A stretch of DNA of 64,000 bases from Acanthopleura granulata (lineage: Eukaryota > Mollusca > Polyplacophora > Chitonida > Chitonidae): the NCBI GenBank assembly GCA_016165875.1, contig JABBOT010000016.1:8266946-8330945 (forward strand), read 5' to 3'. This document shows, piece by piece, positions 36,201 to 49,190 of this stretch (positions within the stretch are counted from its first letter, which is position 1; each line of letters opens with the position of its first letter). A model generated the notes under the pieces. The model was not told where the DNA came from and searched no databases. It saw only the letters and a list, made by a program, of their open reading frames with translations. The position numbers and the translations under genes were made by a program.

Positions 36201-38500
36201 TCATATTTCAAACTTGTAACCGAGCGCAGCGGCTAGGGCTATTTGTCTTCCCTTGGTTTCCAGGGAAGCAACATTAAATGAACGTTTCTTTAAGACCTGT
36301 CAGTTTGGCTCTGGTGCATATGCGGTCTAGCGTACTTTTCTCAAATGGTACACTGAGCACTTAATAGTACAAATTAAGGATCTGTGCTCAAGATGTATCC
36401 GTGTACAAAGCTTTTGCGCCAGTGCGTGAATAAACCCCTTCCACCGATCAGTCATCATCCGTCCACAGGGCTGTAAACTAGACAATCGTGACACAAAGCA
36501 TTTCAACTCTACGGGCTCATATATTCCATGCAAGGACAACTTTGCAATCTGACGTAAAACTGGACCAGCTCTTCTCTAACCGAAAGGTTCTGTTTTACAG
36601 ACTTGGCATTGTTGCGGGAGCGGTCCAAACACGGTTTTGGACAGGGAATTTGTAGATTCGCCTGTTCTCTCTGATTGTGTGGCCGTGATGATGTTGAGAT
36701 GGCCGTTTACAGAGTCTACGTTGGTTGAAGATCACTTGTCTTACAACCTTAGGGTGTGCACATTTGTCGATGATCAGTTAATTTTTTCTCACACACATAT
36801 TCCACTGAACCATTTCTGCATAAATATCTTTTAAATATCCCGTCAAAACGTGTATTGTAACGTAATACTTAATCTACCTAAGTGGATTTTTGCGCCTCCA
36901 TTTGTCACTACACCTGTCTTTCCCTTTGTGTTACACGCGTTTGTGCCTTCATATATACTCGTCACTTGGCATTTAAAATTAAACATTTAAGAAAAAAAAA
37001 ATTTAATTTGCCATTTTCAGTAAACCACGCTTGCATAATACAAAGCGGTATAAAGCATTATATTTTAGTCGGATCGCGTGATTAATCCCTATTAGCAAGT
37101 CCGCAATTAGTTATAAGTACATTATTATAAATAATTACTGGTGTTTAATCTACCGAAGGATACGGACGCTGTATATATACAATATGGATATTCTCTCACC
37201 GGCGGGCTCCTTTGATGTCATGCCAGAGAAAACTGCGTTCTGTCAATCACGACGGCGGACATGGCGTGGTTTGCTTATTGAATATAAAATTAAACTTCCG
37301 GGGCTGCTGTTGGATCCCTCCTTTATTATATAATAAATATTTCATTTCCTACACCATAAATCTAGAACAAGACAAAGTGTTTACCCCTTTAACATCAAGG
37401 GTAAATATTTTTTTTAAATGTCGCTGTGTATGTTTAGGCATTTGGTTTGCATTTATCTGTCATTTATAATTTCTGTTCTTGTAAACGCAGAAAGTATGGT
37501 GATCTTGATATTTGTGAATGCACGCTGGCAAGATTACATCATGTGATTATAGAAAACGATTAACGTTTACACAGCAGCAGTTGCTTCGAGGCCGGTTGGT
37601 CCATCACAGAAGCGTTACCCATTTTAACCTGTTAACCATTGAGTTTGGGATGCGTTTCCCAGTCAACCCCTCGAGTGAAATTTGATCATCTAACTTAGTT
37701 AGTGGTCTTGTTTATAAGCACTAATCTGTTTGTGAGATGAAATTTCGGACTTTTGCCTCGCTCTTCGGTTAACGGTGCTCCTCGATCAGCCGATTCACGT
37801 GCGCTTCGCTGGGTAAAGCTAATGTGGCCATTGCAAAAGGATTTGACCCCTGAGTGACTTGTGTAAATTTGCCTTGACAGCCTTGCACGTCAAATTGAAG
37901 ACGTTCTTTGAAAGATGCGAGAACCCTTAAACGAAATGAAGTGCTTGTAAGCTTATTATGCAAATGGTCAGCGCCGGTCTGTTCGAGAGCTTCTCAGTTA
38001 ATGACATTATCTATTAAAGATTAAGACGATTGTATGGCCAAATCTTATGACAGCCCACGCTATATGGTCTTTCACGCAGGCGTAATTATTGGAGTTCAAA
38101 CTTGAGCCATTACAACATCAGAACCTTCGAAGAAGTTATTACATAACTTTTCCAAATCTGCAGACAATATTTCCTCGGCCAGTGGATTCCCTGAGAGTGT
38201 CTTGATGGCATATACTCACGACGAGCTCCTTCGGCAACTACCTTACACCTGCGGCAGACTTCTTTTGGAAGCTGTGGGCCATTTTAATGACCCTGACAAT
38301 AGTGGGCTTAATCTAAACCATTGATTGAACAGTTAAAAGTACATTCGCCCTCTCGCGATGTACCGCTGGATTGCTGGCCTCGCCACTAATCATAGCAGCT
38401 TTTTTTGTGCTAAGGCCGTTTACGTAGGCAAACACCAGTCTTCGCTTCCTTTTCCATGAACAAGAAGTAATAATTTACAGAGTCGAGTGATTCCGCTGTG
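33237..38500. other. Non-coding stretch
   Basis: No frame exceeds 90 codons. A G-rich patch occurs at 35707-35728 (runs of 5 and 6-7 G). A TATCACAGC motif at 35969 was considered as microRNA and rejected. The rest is unique-looking AT-rich DNA. Confidence 0.5.
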
Positions 38501-41500
38501 CAAAGTGGAATCTTCGCTAATATACAGGACGGCGTTCCTTCTGGCAAGCGACGAAGCTCCTTGGCCGTCTTCGGGACGTCTCCTGCCCGGACACCAACCG
38601 CAAATCCCCCTGGTCACCCGCCACGTATACACCAGTGAAGGGACTGGTCGGAACGTCGTACTTATGCATGATTTCATTTGCTTGCTTGATTGATCTAATA
38701 ATATTCGATCCTCGGACATTCAGCTGAAATCGCACGAGCTTGTGTGTTGAGGGAGGGGTCAAGGGGTCACTATCGACCAATCAGAACATTTCTGTTCGAA
38801 CACGCACCGGAGTGTATGGAGAGTGAGGAGAGAGAGATGGTATAGTAGGTACTGGGTAACATCCTATTCCGATTTATTGCCATGTCCACCCATCGGTCTA
38901 ACCTGGCGAAGATGGGGGGCAAGAAAATGAAAGAAATGGACGGCTGGTTGACATGACGTATTCTAGAATGAGGTAAGAAACACTTGTAGCAATATGTTTC
39001 TTCAAACTCTTCACGTTCTGTTGTACCCATCTCCTTCCCAAGTGACTGGCACCGAATCCCAAACGACCGCTCTGCGGGGAATGGCCTATCCCGCCATATA
39101 TCGCTGACCCAATGCAAAGCGCCCTAGCGTTTTCCTCCTTGTATCGATCTGTCTTACTCAGCATGATTTTTCCCTCCATCTATTTCGCCGGCCGCCGTGG
39201 TATATAGTCTAGATGCGTCCACGATCTCACAAGTCAGATTGTGTTTCACAATAATTGGCCATGTTAGACGAAGGGCGTTCACGCAATATCCAATCCCCGG
39301 GTTGCCCACTGGTATAGCAACTCCCTGACGTTAGCTGGTAAACACTTCGTTACTTTGTTCGTCGGCTCCCCATCTCATCGAGGGCATAATTGTGGAATAA
39401 TTTATAATGTCATGATTATATGCCCCTTATTGCAAGTAACGAGCGATTAACATTTTTAGAGGCTCCTAAAGGGAGTTGATATAAAAATGCTCCAAATTGC
39501 CATTTTAGTCATACATGGGCCAAAGAGTGTAAGGAAGCATTTTCTAGGGTTTGTTCAGCAATCTTCCCTCCCCAGTCAGGCTTAGTTGTCAATAAGCTTG
39601 CGCAAACGAGACCTGCGCGGTTGAGTCAATATTCCGCGCTGCCATGTCAACTGTCTCTTGCGAATGTCAATAAGGAGTTGGGTTTTGTTTGCTCAGCGAA
39701 TTCGAATATCTGTCGGGCTAATTCAAGGTGTTCGAGTGATGTGATAGCAGACCGCGAAATCTGGGATTTTCTGCACGTGAAGCTCCATTCTATCACATGG
39801 TGGGAGCTCCTTACGAAGTCTCGTATCATAGAGATATTTTGCGAGATTTCTCCAGCATCACGCTGAGCATCTTGCCCTGAAAGCGTCTAGGAAACGCACC
39901 AGCCAAAGTGACAATGTTAACGTACGACGTCCGGTGGTCACAATGTATAACTGTAACTTGTTACAAAAATGTGCAACTTTAATTTGCAATGGTAATGAGT
40001 AATGTTATTTTTTTAATGCGTTAAACAGTATGGTAACGTGTAACGAACATAACATGGTACATGTATCTAAGAGAAAAGAGGTCTGGTGACATTTTACCAT
40101 AGTGTCCCAGTTGTTCATATAGATGGCGTATGCCTAAGAAGAAATGGTTCATAATGAACCTATTGTTCACATCAATCGAGTAAACAATTCAATCTGCCTT
40201 AAACGATGCTGATGGAAAATCAAATACTACACGGGTGCCTTTCTTTCTCTTGTCCTGGGACCCAATCGCCTTATAAGCGTAAAGGTTTCTTGTGACCATC
40301 TGGTTTAATAAACGGTTATATGTGACAAAGAAAACAATAATATTACTGTCGTCCGCCACTGCTTTAGTTTAACTCTCATTACTAAACATTCAGCTTTGTT
40401 GAAACCTTTAAGTGGGGAAGGTTAAACCTATGTATATCTAGTGGAAATTTGTATAAAAATTCATTTTACATTATACATAATACCTACTGCAGTAAAACAA
40501 CCAAAGGAAAAACTTCTGGCTAACGTAGGAAAATAATTATACAAGAATATCTGGCCAACCAAAGCATTGACGATAGCGTGTTATTTGTTCTTTTGTCAGC
40601 GATTTCAGCATTTGTCATTATTTGATGTTCGTTCTTTAGTTTGATCTTCAGGTTTGCCAAATTTTCCGCTACTGAAACCAGTGTTTCAGTTTTGCAAGAA
40701 CGAGAAGTTTATTGGTTTATTGAAAGCACATGCTCTTTTCTTTTCATTTCCCGGGGGAGGACGTTGCGAGGTTTCGGGAAGGGGGTTTCAGTAGACCTGG
40801 CCGACTGTGTTTTATCATGTAGTGTGACTAATTTTATTTATCTGCTTCGTCAGACTCTTGTCCGTGGACGACGGGTGCCCCGTTAACTGAGGAGGCCGTC
40901 AATTTGAACGTGGCCCTTAATGGTCCATAGGTTAGGAGATTCGTTCTCCGTCGCGCTTCAGTCTGGTTGTTTGCGACCCTCATCAGGGGAGAACATCAGG
41001 GAAGGGTTGATGTCTTTTTGGCCACAGATTCTGGCCCAGAATAAGCTTGTCTCTCCTCTAGACGTTGCACCTCGGAGAGATTGTCTATACTCTCGGGTCA
41101 CCGCGAGTTTAAAAGGCGCCCATGACTCCAGCCAAACTGAGAAACTATGGAACGGCAGAAGGATAAATTGGCGGTGTTTTTTTTTTCCAGTATCGATTCA
41201 GGTACAGTCGGACGAGTGACTGAAATAAATGGGAACTATGAAAATCTACCTTGTTCCAGTGAACGGATTCCTTGTATCAGCACAATGACTGCTGTCGGTC
41301 TAACTCTATTCCCGTAGCTATCTTCCGCAGTGGTTTTGCCTATAGAGACTGCGACTAATGTGCCGCGTGTATGTGCAACATTCGATCGACGTATCAGTAT
41401 TTTCCCCAATTCCCTTCATCCATATTCATATCTGTATATGTGCGAGAGGAAAAGGTGAGAACATGTATGCAAAGTGGTCACACGTCTTTAGTCTTGGTAG

Positions 41501-43280
41501 CTAAAGCGGAAACCTCGTCAATTTGTCACCGGTTTTGGGTTTAAACGCTGTAGAAATTACCCGAATATTAAGTGATTATGTAAAAACCCTGTCTAACGCA
41601 TATTATTTAAGTCTGGTTTTTGGAATATCCACAAATATGCTCATCGTTTCTAGCCTAATAGCACGTGCACATGTCTCTTGTGTGTTACGAATTCATATCG
41701 ATGATTTTGTGAATGTGTCCACATGGTCTTTTTACCATCTGAACGTGTTTTGGAAAGTAATGTGTAGTGCACAAATGTTCTGTTAGGCACTCAGATTGAC
41801 AACGTTTTCAACCTTCATGAGCAAAATAAACTACTTACACACACGCTAACATCTTGTTGTATACCTTACTAGGCCCAGAATTCAGTCAATGGGCATCTTT
41901 TTAAGTCTAGTGGATATCCAGAGCTACAGAGATACCTAAGTGTTATCCAATACGACTGACACGTTTCAGCAATTTTAATCCTCACATCAATGAGATAAAA
42001 AATAAAAATAAAGAAGAAAGTCTCGTGAATTTACAAAAGAACTGCAGGCGTTGATACGAGTCGATTTTCCTAGACATGATTACTTATTATATTACGAAGT
42101 GCCGACTTGAAACATGTTGACCCATACATAAACCGTCAAGGATGGTCCACATTATGTTAGGTGTATTCTCATATTTAATATGGAAACTTTCCCACAATGA
42201 GTAATTCGGGCCAAAGTTTTGTGGTTCCATGCTCATTTCTGCCTTTATCATAACGGTTTGTGAGAAGACTGGTATTGTAGTACTCGTGCAATGCATTAGA
42301 ACAACGCCCTGTACAGCTAGGACCCGAGACGTCATTGCACAGTGACAGGTTCCCCATTGCATCATAAGTACGTTAGGCTTTTCCTGATTGCAAGGGTGTC
42401 ATCTTAGCTTATTGGGCTGGTAAATTCATACATACAGTATACAAGCTTTGATCAGTTTTGTTTCGTGTTTTTTTTTTCTGTGGACAAAAGTCACTTCGAT
42501 CGGAAAAAGAGAATTCAAATTTTCCACTTTATTATAGCATTGGTGAAAATATAGAAATCTCCCTTCCTTGGAAATTTTATGGTGAAGCCGGTTCTTCGCA
42601 TTAGTCATTACATGAAACTTATCATGGGTCTGAGGAGAGTGCCATCTCATGGTATAGCAAGGTACCAAGAGTATGATTTCCTTTGGACGCTCTATAGGCC
42701 TTTGCGACACCGTCCGGAAATGGGTGTAAATATTTGCCGAGGGTATTTAGCAAAACCTCGAGGAAATTATCTTCGTACTACGACTGTTTGCCAACTGCTT
42801 CTTGTGGCCATGGGATAACACAATTTTGGGGATAGGTTTTGGGCCGGTCGGTTTGCACCGACGCTGCGCGTGCTTCTACCCGCTGGCAAGGGGCGAGAGA
42901 GCGAAGTCTTTCTGTCCCTGGAAATGGTCCAGAATTATCGAGCAGTATGCAATGGAATGTACCGAGCTTGGAGTTTCTGGACGAAATCTGCTTGGGAGAC
43001 AAAAACCCCCTGGGAAAGTCTCCCCAACTCATTTTAATCCAGTAAACACCACGGGTCTATCCAATCGGACTTTTCGTGCAAAGGTGGTAATTATGACTTC
43101 CGGTGCGTGGCATTCTGGGAAATTCGGTTCATCTTTTCCAACACCAGGCAGCCGATGCAGCCATTGTTTGATTTTGCCTGGGATCGTGCCAGAAATTCTA
43201 CTAGATCAAAAGCCTGCACGTGTCATTTAACCTAGAGCGAAGATCTCCACATATGGCTAAGGATCTGCCGTGCTGGCTTC
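38501..43280. other. Non-coding stretch with scattered long frames
   Basis: Frames of 87-115 codons lie on the minus strand at 38420-39179, overlapping each other. One plus-strand segment (38912-38974) runs in frame to a GAG/GTAAGA donor but has no supported start. The 142-codon plus frame at 42802-43230 has no recognised domain. Confidence 0.4.
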
Positions 43281-43297
43281 TTTTTTTTTTTTTTTTT
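43281..43297. repeat. Poly-T tract
   Basis: Seventeen consecutive T. Confidence 0.95.
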
Positions 43298-44286
43298 CAC
43301 GTAACCTACATCGCCGGTTAAAATGACGTCACACTAAATAAAACGTGATCACCTTCGATCTTAGACACGATACCGACACTGCTGCACGGTCGTGTTTCAA
43401 CTGTGGCAATACGAGTTTCGTTCAAGCCTAATACCTCCTTGTAATTCAATGTCTGCTATTGGGAGTGTTCCCTATTTAAACACATGTAATGTCCCAATAT
43501 ACGTTTCTCTTGCTTAGACACACAACACACACATCTAATATACCATAGACGCGGGGCTAATCCTGACTAATGAGTAGGTGACCGACATAACCCGCGTGAT
43601 CGCTTAGCAACACTACAACACGCGTAAACAACACGGAGTCATGTGGCTGTGCGCCATTGTAGTACAGGTTGGATGGGGGCGAGGGGGAGAGTTGGGTTGA
43701 TTCGATGTTGATTGGTAGGCCTACTTCAGGGGACTGGAGACAATTCTGATAACGGTTGCAGCACAACTGCAGAAGTGGCTTCCTTCTCCCGTACGTCCAG
43801 CAGGGTGTCTGGGAGGGACGGGGCGGAAAACAAACGCTGGTTAGCTCCCTATTATCTTGGCCGGATATCCAGTTGAATTGTGGGAAGGACACACCAAGTC
43901 CGTTGCCCGGAAAATTTTGTCGATCAAGATTTACTATTGCCAAGGCCTGACGGGGATACAATGAGTTGTACACTGGCATACATTAACTCCATTCTTTTCT
44001 GACTGCATAAATAAATATATCAAGCTTTCATCACAATTGTTTTGGATTTTTTTCGGATGTTTCTTTTTTTCCTATTTGATTGACAGAAGTTAACAAGTGC
44101 ATTCTTCTGTGACGTTCGAATCGAATTTACCTCTTCAACCAGAATGGCCTTTACCATCACATTATCCTCTTGACTGCAATGTCAAATGTTATTTAAACAC
44201 GCCGCCAACAAACAAGCGTGCATTTTCCACAGGTTGGCATGAAATAGTCTTTTGTTCATGTAGATCTTGCCTGGCAGAAGAACTAA
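43298..44286. other. Non-coding stretch
   Basis: A 140-codon minus frame (43557-43979) with scattered prolines and cysteines has no motif, and a plus frame is open opposite it. No splice-bounded exon was found. Confidence 0.45.
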
Positions 44287-44520
44287 TTAGTTGGTTAAGA
44301 CGGCGATGGAGTTTTCATCCAGTTAACCTGCTATCCGTTTTGTCCGTAAGGACATAGGCTCTAATTACACTCTGGGCGGTTCGAACGCAGATTTGAGTTA
44401 CAAGTGAGGTGAACAACAGCAATGAAATAAACAAATAAATAAATAAATGATAGATTTGAGTTAGGAATGAGGCGAACAACAGAAATGAAATAAATAAATA
44501 TGTAAATGATAGATTTGAGA
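44287..44520 (+). mobile_element. tRNA-like SINE candidate with tandem 3' end
   Basis: An A-box-like TTAGTTGGTTAAGACGGCGA at 44287-44306 and a B-box-like GGGCGGTTCGAACGC (44375-44389) lie in the right order, about 85 bases apart. That is longer than in a normal tRNA but within the range of degenerate heads. The sequence then enters a 63/59-base tandem unit rich in AAATAAAT, which is typical of SINE tails. It is not related in sequence to the SINE at 824-1072. No second copy is present in the window to prove mobility. Confidence 0.35.
44389..44520. repeat. ~61-bp tandem duplication
   Basis: Units start at 44389 and 44452 (63 and 59 bases), with a partial third at 44511. Each begins AGATTTGAG and contains GAACAACAG, ATGAAATAAA and a (AAAT)n run. 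The first unit overlaps the end of the B-box-like site. Confidence 0.9.
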
Positions 44521-46430
44521 CAGAAATAATGTGACAGCTATTTTAATACTCTATACAGCTATATTTCTATTCCATCCCGATAACTTTTAATTTTCGTGTA
44601 CCTATTGTCTTAATCACCTTGAATTCGATGACTGGTGACTTCACAAAAGACTGGCAAGTTTTGTTTCCAGTAATCTTTCCACGGATTTCTTTAAAAATGA
44701 ACCGTCAAACTGCAAGCAGACCACCTACAGAGCAAGATTTACAAAAGGTCTTGTTGTGGAGGTCATATATATACTGTGGTTTGAGGGTACGCTTTTGACA
44801 AGAAAAGGTCTGAAGCCTCGACTTCTAGTCATGCCCAAGGCCTAACGTGCTTGACACACTATTTCAAATTGGACGCCTGATAAAAAAAAAAAAAAAAAAA
44901 AGAAAAAAAATTTATGAATGACTGCCCGGTATACAAGGAGAGGTGTTACACGAGATGACACTCGGCTATAAAACGGTGCCTTAGGGACAATCCGTTCCTT
45001 GCAACAGTCTGAAAGGCTGAATTGGCTATTTAAGAGGAAATTTCGCCGCAAGCCTTGCCGGAGCCTTTGATACAATTCCAACCAAGGTCGCTAGGCTAAT
45101 CGTTCAGTTTAACGCTCTGTTTACTCGAGACATAAAAGAATCTAGTGAACCCAGCACACAACGACGCCTAGCGGGAAGTGACCAAGAACGCCGGCTTTCG
45201 ATATTCGATAAATTATTGTGGTAAAAGGAAAATGAACCATGGACCAAGGCTAAGATCTCTTTCCTGTGAGCACGAAGGGCTTAATAAAAGGGATTCTGTC
45301 TTCGCCTGCTAAACCTGATTCCGCTTTACGACATCGGTGTGCCGTAAATTGGCTCCGTCACGTAAACTTGTCATCATTACGCTGATTGGCTGAGCTTAAC
45401 CCCAGTGTTTAAAATCGCCCGGATGTTGTGTCATCTGAAGCCGCCAGTCGTAACCTTTTGACGCACCGCTCCATTTAGCGCTAAGCACAGAAGCGCTGGA
45501 CGGTGAAATCGACGTTACCGTCGATCACTGCCGAATAGTCTGTCAACCGTGATGAAGCTATTGTTGGTAGGTTGCCGGAACTGACAGGTTAATTTTCTGT
45601 CCATTGCCTACACGGTCGCTGGGAGCCAAGACGGGAGGTGTCCAGTCCAATTTCTCACTCTAGTTCAAGACTGTGGTTTAATTCGGATGAAGGAAGTCGT
45701 TTCATGTTTAGACGAACCTGTAGCGTGACCGCTCATTGGAAACGAACACCCGTCTCAGTGATTTTATACTAAAGTCCCAATATCATTCATTCAAGTTTAT
45801 TATTAAATAAATAAAGCATAAAGTTAAATTAAAAGTCTATTATTACAGACTTCTTTAAAGTTCATAGTTTACGGCACAAAAGTTTAAATTACGACAGGTT
45901 TATATTGACCTAGAGCTTATTACCGTGTATGTAATTTCTTTATTTCAACCCCAGCTGTCCACAAAATAAGGTTTAAATGGCATTTCTATTTTATCTTAAA
46001 CCACTCCCTCTTTGTGGAACAGGAGCCTGTTTTTTGTCAAGTGTTGCCCTTCTTGAGGAAAGTCTGTTTTAGGATTACCCAATGTGCATGGATCTTTCCG
46101 TCATGACTGAAAGCCATTATTGGCTACTTTCCTTCGCTGGAATCTGTTCCAATTTCTTATCATATGTACTTTCTCAATTCTTCGGCGGTTTGTGTTGAAC
46201 GTTTATTCCCCCTTTTTTTCCTTTTTTTTTTTTTGGTTTCCAAGGTGGGGAGATTAGTGTTGCAGGTATTGATTTGGAACACCCACTGCGTGGTTTACGA
46301 GTAGGGCCTGACACTGGCTTGGGTTGCAATCCTTGATGCGCAATATTTATTATGGCGGATGATTGGTATATCGGCGTTTAGATGTAAACTGTGGGTGGAT
46401 TTACGGGTATGTACGTACAACGCTGACGAT
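44521..46430. other. Non-coding stretch with poly-A tract
   Basis: A 29-base A tract with one G lies at 44882-44910. It makes the minus frame at 44842-45081 look phenylalanine-rich. T10 occurs near 46220. Nothing else was recognised. Confidence 0.6.
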
Positions 46431-46512
46431 TAGCGAATTAGCAAGTGATTTAAGTGTCCGTTCCGTGAGCTGGAAATCCGGTTTCAATCCCGCGGCTGGT
46501 ACCCAGATTTTT
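46431..46512 (+). mobile_element. tRNA-like SINE head
   Basis: An A-box-like ATTAGCAAGTGATTTAAG (46437-46454) is followed by TGTCCGTTCCGTGAGCTGGA. Then comes a B-box-like CCGGTTTCAATCCCGC (46478-46493) about 25 bases further on, close to true tRNA spacing. GGCTGGTACCCAG follows. This resembles Pol III heads of invertebrate SINEs. No matching tRNA acceptor stem closes it, so it is not a tRNA gene. Confidence 0.45.
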
Positions 46513-49096
46513 ATGAAAACAGGAAAAATGCTGCTGCAGCAATCGTCATCAGTTATTTCAAGCGATATCCTTAGGATGGATCTTCATTGCTACGTCAGGA
46601 ATTTAGTTGTTGCGCATAGATTGGGAAAATGCTGCACCTATAGTATAGGTTATTTATAGATGTACTTATGTAGATGTATTTTAACTATGCAACCGTATAT
46701 CTGCCCTAATTCGAATATCTCTTTGTCTTCATGTGACTGGGCGTTTATGAAAAAAAAAGCATAATTGTGTAGAAATACACTTACGGAAGATGCAAAAAGT
46801 AATCCACTTACGTGTGAAAAAAGTGAAAAGCTGGCAAAACACAAACTGGTCCATTTGGCAAAAATCGATTGTGACTTCTCCCCCGGGGGTATAGTCTGTC
46901 TTCGGCGACTTTATCTGAAAGATTTGTGATGTTTGCTTCCGGGGAGTTCTTGCACGCGTCATTCTGGTCTAAATATTGCAGATTATGCCTGGGATATGGT
47001 AAGCGTTTTAATACAGACGCCACGTTTTGGCATCTGGGAAACGTTTCCTTAACCGTCAAAGGTATGCGTTAGGTTGTTTGGAGGGAGGAGGTATTGAGGT
47101 GAGGGAGGGAAAAGAGTCCAGCAATTATCCTTCAATAATGCTAAATTGCGTTAGGCCAGTTCTGTGGCCGGGTTCTGATGTTACTGATTTCGCCACAGCT
47201 TCGTATTTGTTGATAGATCGTCTGACGGCCTTTTGCCAATTTTGGTCCCTGATGAGGAAACATCTGCTTGGTCAGAATACATATGAATGAGGCTTCATAA
47301 TCAGTCTTATTCTAATCCGAGGTTCCGTAGTTTCCTGCACTTCTGTGGATGGCTGCCTAAATGAACAATGGTGGACTAATGAAACTGAAGCCTCGCCCTC
47401 GCTTCCCCTACAGCGCAATTTAACCTGTTAGGGTGTGAAATAAAATCGCAGAACGACTAATATTTTGCATAGCAACGTCTAACCTTTCGAACTAGAAACC
47501 AAATCTACTCTATTGTAAAAGTGTTTTCACCGCTTTCGTGGCGATTTTATCTACACAACAAATGGGTGGTTAGATTAGACGGGTTTTTTTTTTCAAAATG
47601 GCCATACTCTTTTATGGAGTTTTAGCATCGCCAACTTCATTAGCAAATCATCATTTCTCTCTTTTGTTGTACGTAAAAACTTTCACAATGCTCAAATACT
47701 GGGGAGTTGCCAGAATAGAACTTACGAAAAGTTACCTTATGCGTGCAAATAACAGAACATTTAGTAGAGACTGGGGAAGGTATTTCTGACGATTACTTGG
47801 CTACCATTGCTTGCTTGGTAGAAGCTCGCACATTTTGCTGCCTTTGGGTCTTGTTTGTCTAGCTATGATCTTTGGTTCATGGAAGTTTCAACATAGCCAC
47901 GCTCTCCTCTTACGACCTGGTAGCTGATCTAAGCCAGATTTGACACAAGAGCTCCGGCCTTGATGACGTCATCAAGGACTGTGTGTCTTTCCAGTAAACA
48001 AACGCTAAATCTTTTGATGTAAATCCCCATGCTTTTCGACGGCGTAAAATCTTGTGAGAACTTCTGAAGAAAACGAGGGGCTAGAGGGTGGTCTGGTAAA
48101 CAGAACAGAAGAATACAAGCCGTTTGATCCGTGTTTCGTTCCGCTAGCCAAGTCCATAACATATAATCTTCCCGGATGAGGGCTGAATACACGGCGTTGT
48201 GAATCGGCCGAATTATTCTTTTCAATTCCACCACGCAGCCAGAGTCTGTAGTTGCAATGCCTACACTTTTTCAATACGTCTCTCGTCTTTGATGTAAAAT
48301 CTCATCTAATTAGATTTAGACTCTCCACTGGAATTCCTTGGACGACCTTCATTGAAAACCTTCGCTTGGCTTGGTCGTCTAGTTGCATTGGGATTATTCG
48401 TGTCCTTCGCCAAAACCCTCCAGTAGCCCAACAGTTCCTATTGCTGAGCGCTCGCTCGCTCGCTCGCGCGCCTGCCTAATCATGGCTAACGTATTCCTGT
48501 GCCGTCTCTAAGGACTCCAACAATACCCGTATTGAGGAACTGGTTACCATGACAACCCTTATGTACGATATGTTATTCTTTTGTCTGTTATATAATTTAC
48601 CCACTGCCGTAGTAGTGACGATAACCGACTAGACAGTTAGACGCTGGAAACACAATAACAGTCATCGATGTTGTACCCTCCCTACTTCGCTTTTCTCCTC
48701 ACTTCCTACGGCCAGGGCATTCCTTGTACGGCAGAGAAATTACTTCCTAGTCGCAGTGACACACACAGACACTGAAGAGAAGTCATCTAATTTTCCGCTC
48801 GCTGTGCACAATCCGGATTTTTAGATATACCGACAACCTCTCTAGAAAGTCATTCGCAGACATTCTGCTGATGACACACGCAGTGTTTCATGTCGTCATA
48901 TGGCTGTCGGCATGATTGAAATTGATAATGAAACTGTATAGTACTGGGTGCATTTAAGAAACAAGATATTGCGAGAAGATGGTGATATTTGTGCCAAGAT
49001 CTTATAGGCGATTTACTTTGGAAAATGAGCGCAATCTTCTGTGATATGAGAAAAACATAAATTCATATATAAAGGTATATTGAAATCTTTAATTCT
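46513..49096. other. Non-coding stretch
   Basis: Short frames only, up to 101 codons (47929-48234, minus). The CGCT microsatellite (48449-48470) is listed separately. A strongly C/G-alternating CCCCCGGGGG site lies at 46881-46890. Confidence 0.5.
48449..48470. repeat. (CGCT)n microsatellite
   Basis: About five CGCT units ending in CGCGCG; GC-rich and CpG-dense in AT-rich surroundings. Confidence 0.9.
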
Positions 49097-49190
49097 TCCC
49101 ACCATAATGCTGGCCCCCGACGTATCAGTGAAATGTTCTTGAGTACGGTGTGAAACACCAATCCAAAAAAAAAAGTAAATAAATAAATCA
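49097..49190 (+). mobile_element. SINE tail copy, same family
   Basis: CCCACCATAATGCTGGCC, CCGACGTATCAGTG, AAATGTTCTTGAGTACGGTG and AAACACCAATC are followed by A10 and (AAAT)n. This is the mirror orientation of the copies at 824 and 28318 and the best-preserved tail in the window. The tRNA head is absent, so it is 5'-truncated. Confidence 0.88.

Noticed and set aside
38420..39179. Series of minus-strand frames of 87-115 codons
   Set aside because: They lie in different frames, overlap one another and show no shared exon structure or motif.
42802..43230. 142-codon plus-strand frame
   Set aside because: No ATG-context or domain evidence, no flanking splice pair I could justify, and other frames are open over the same bases.
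43557..43979. 140-codon minus-strand frame
   Set aside because: No recognisable motif. The length is within what chance gives in moderately GC-rich DNA of this size, and a plus frame opposes it.
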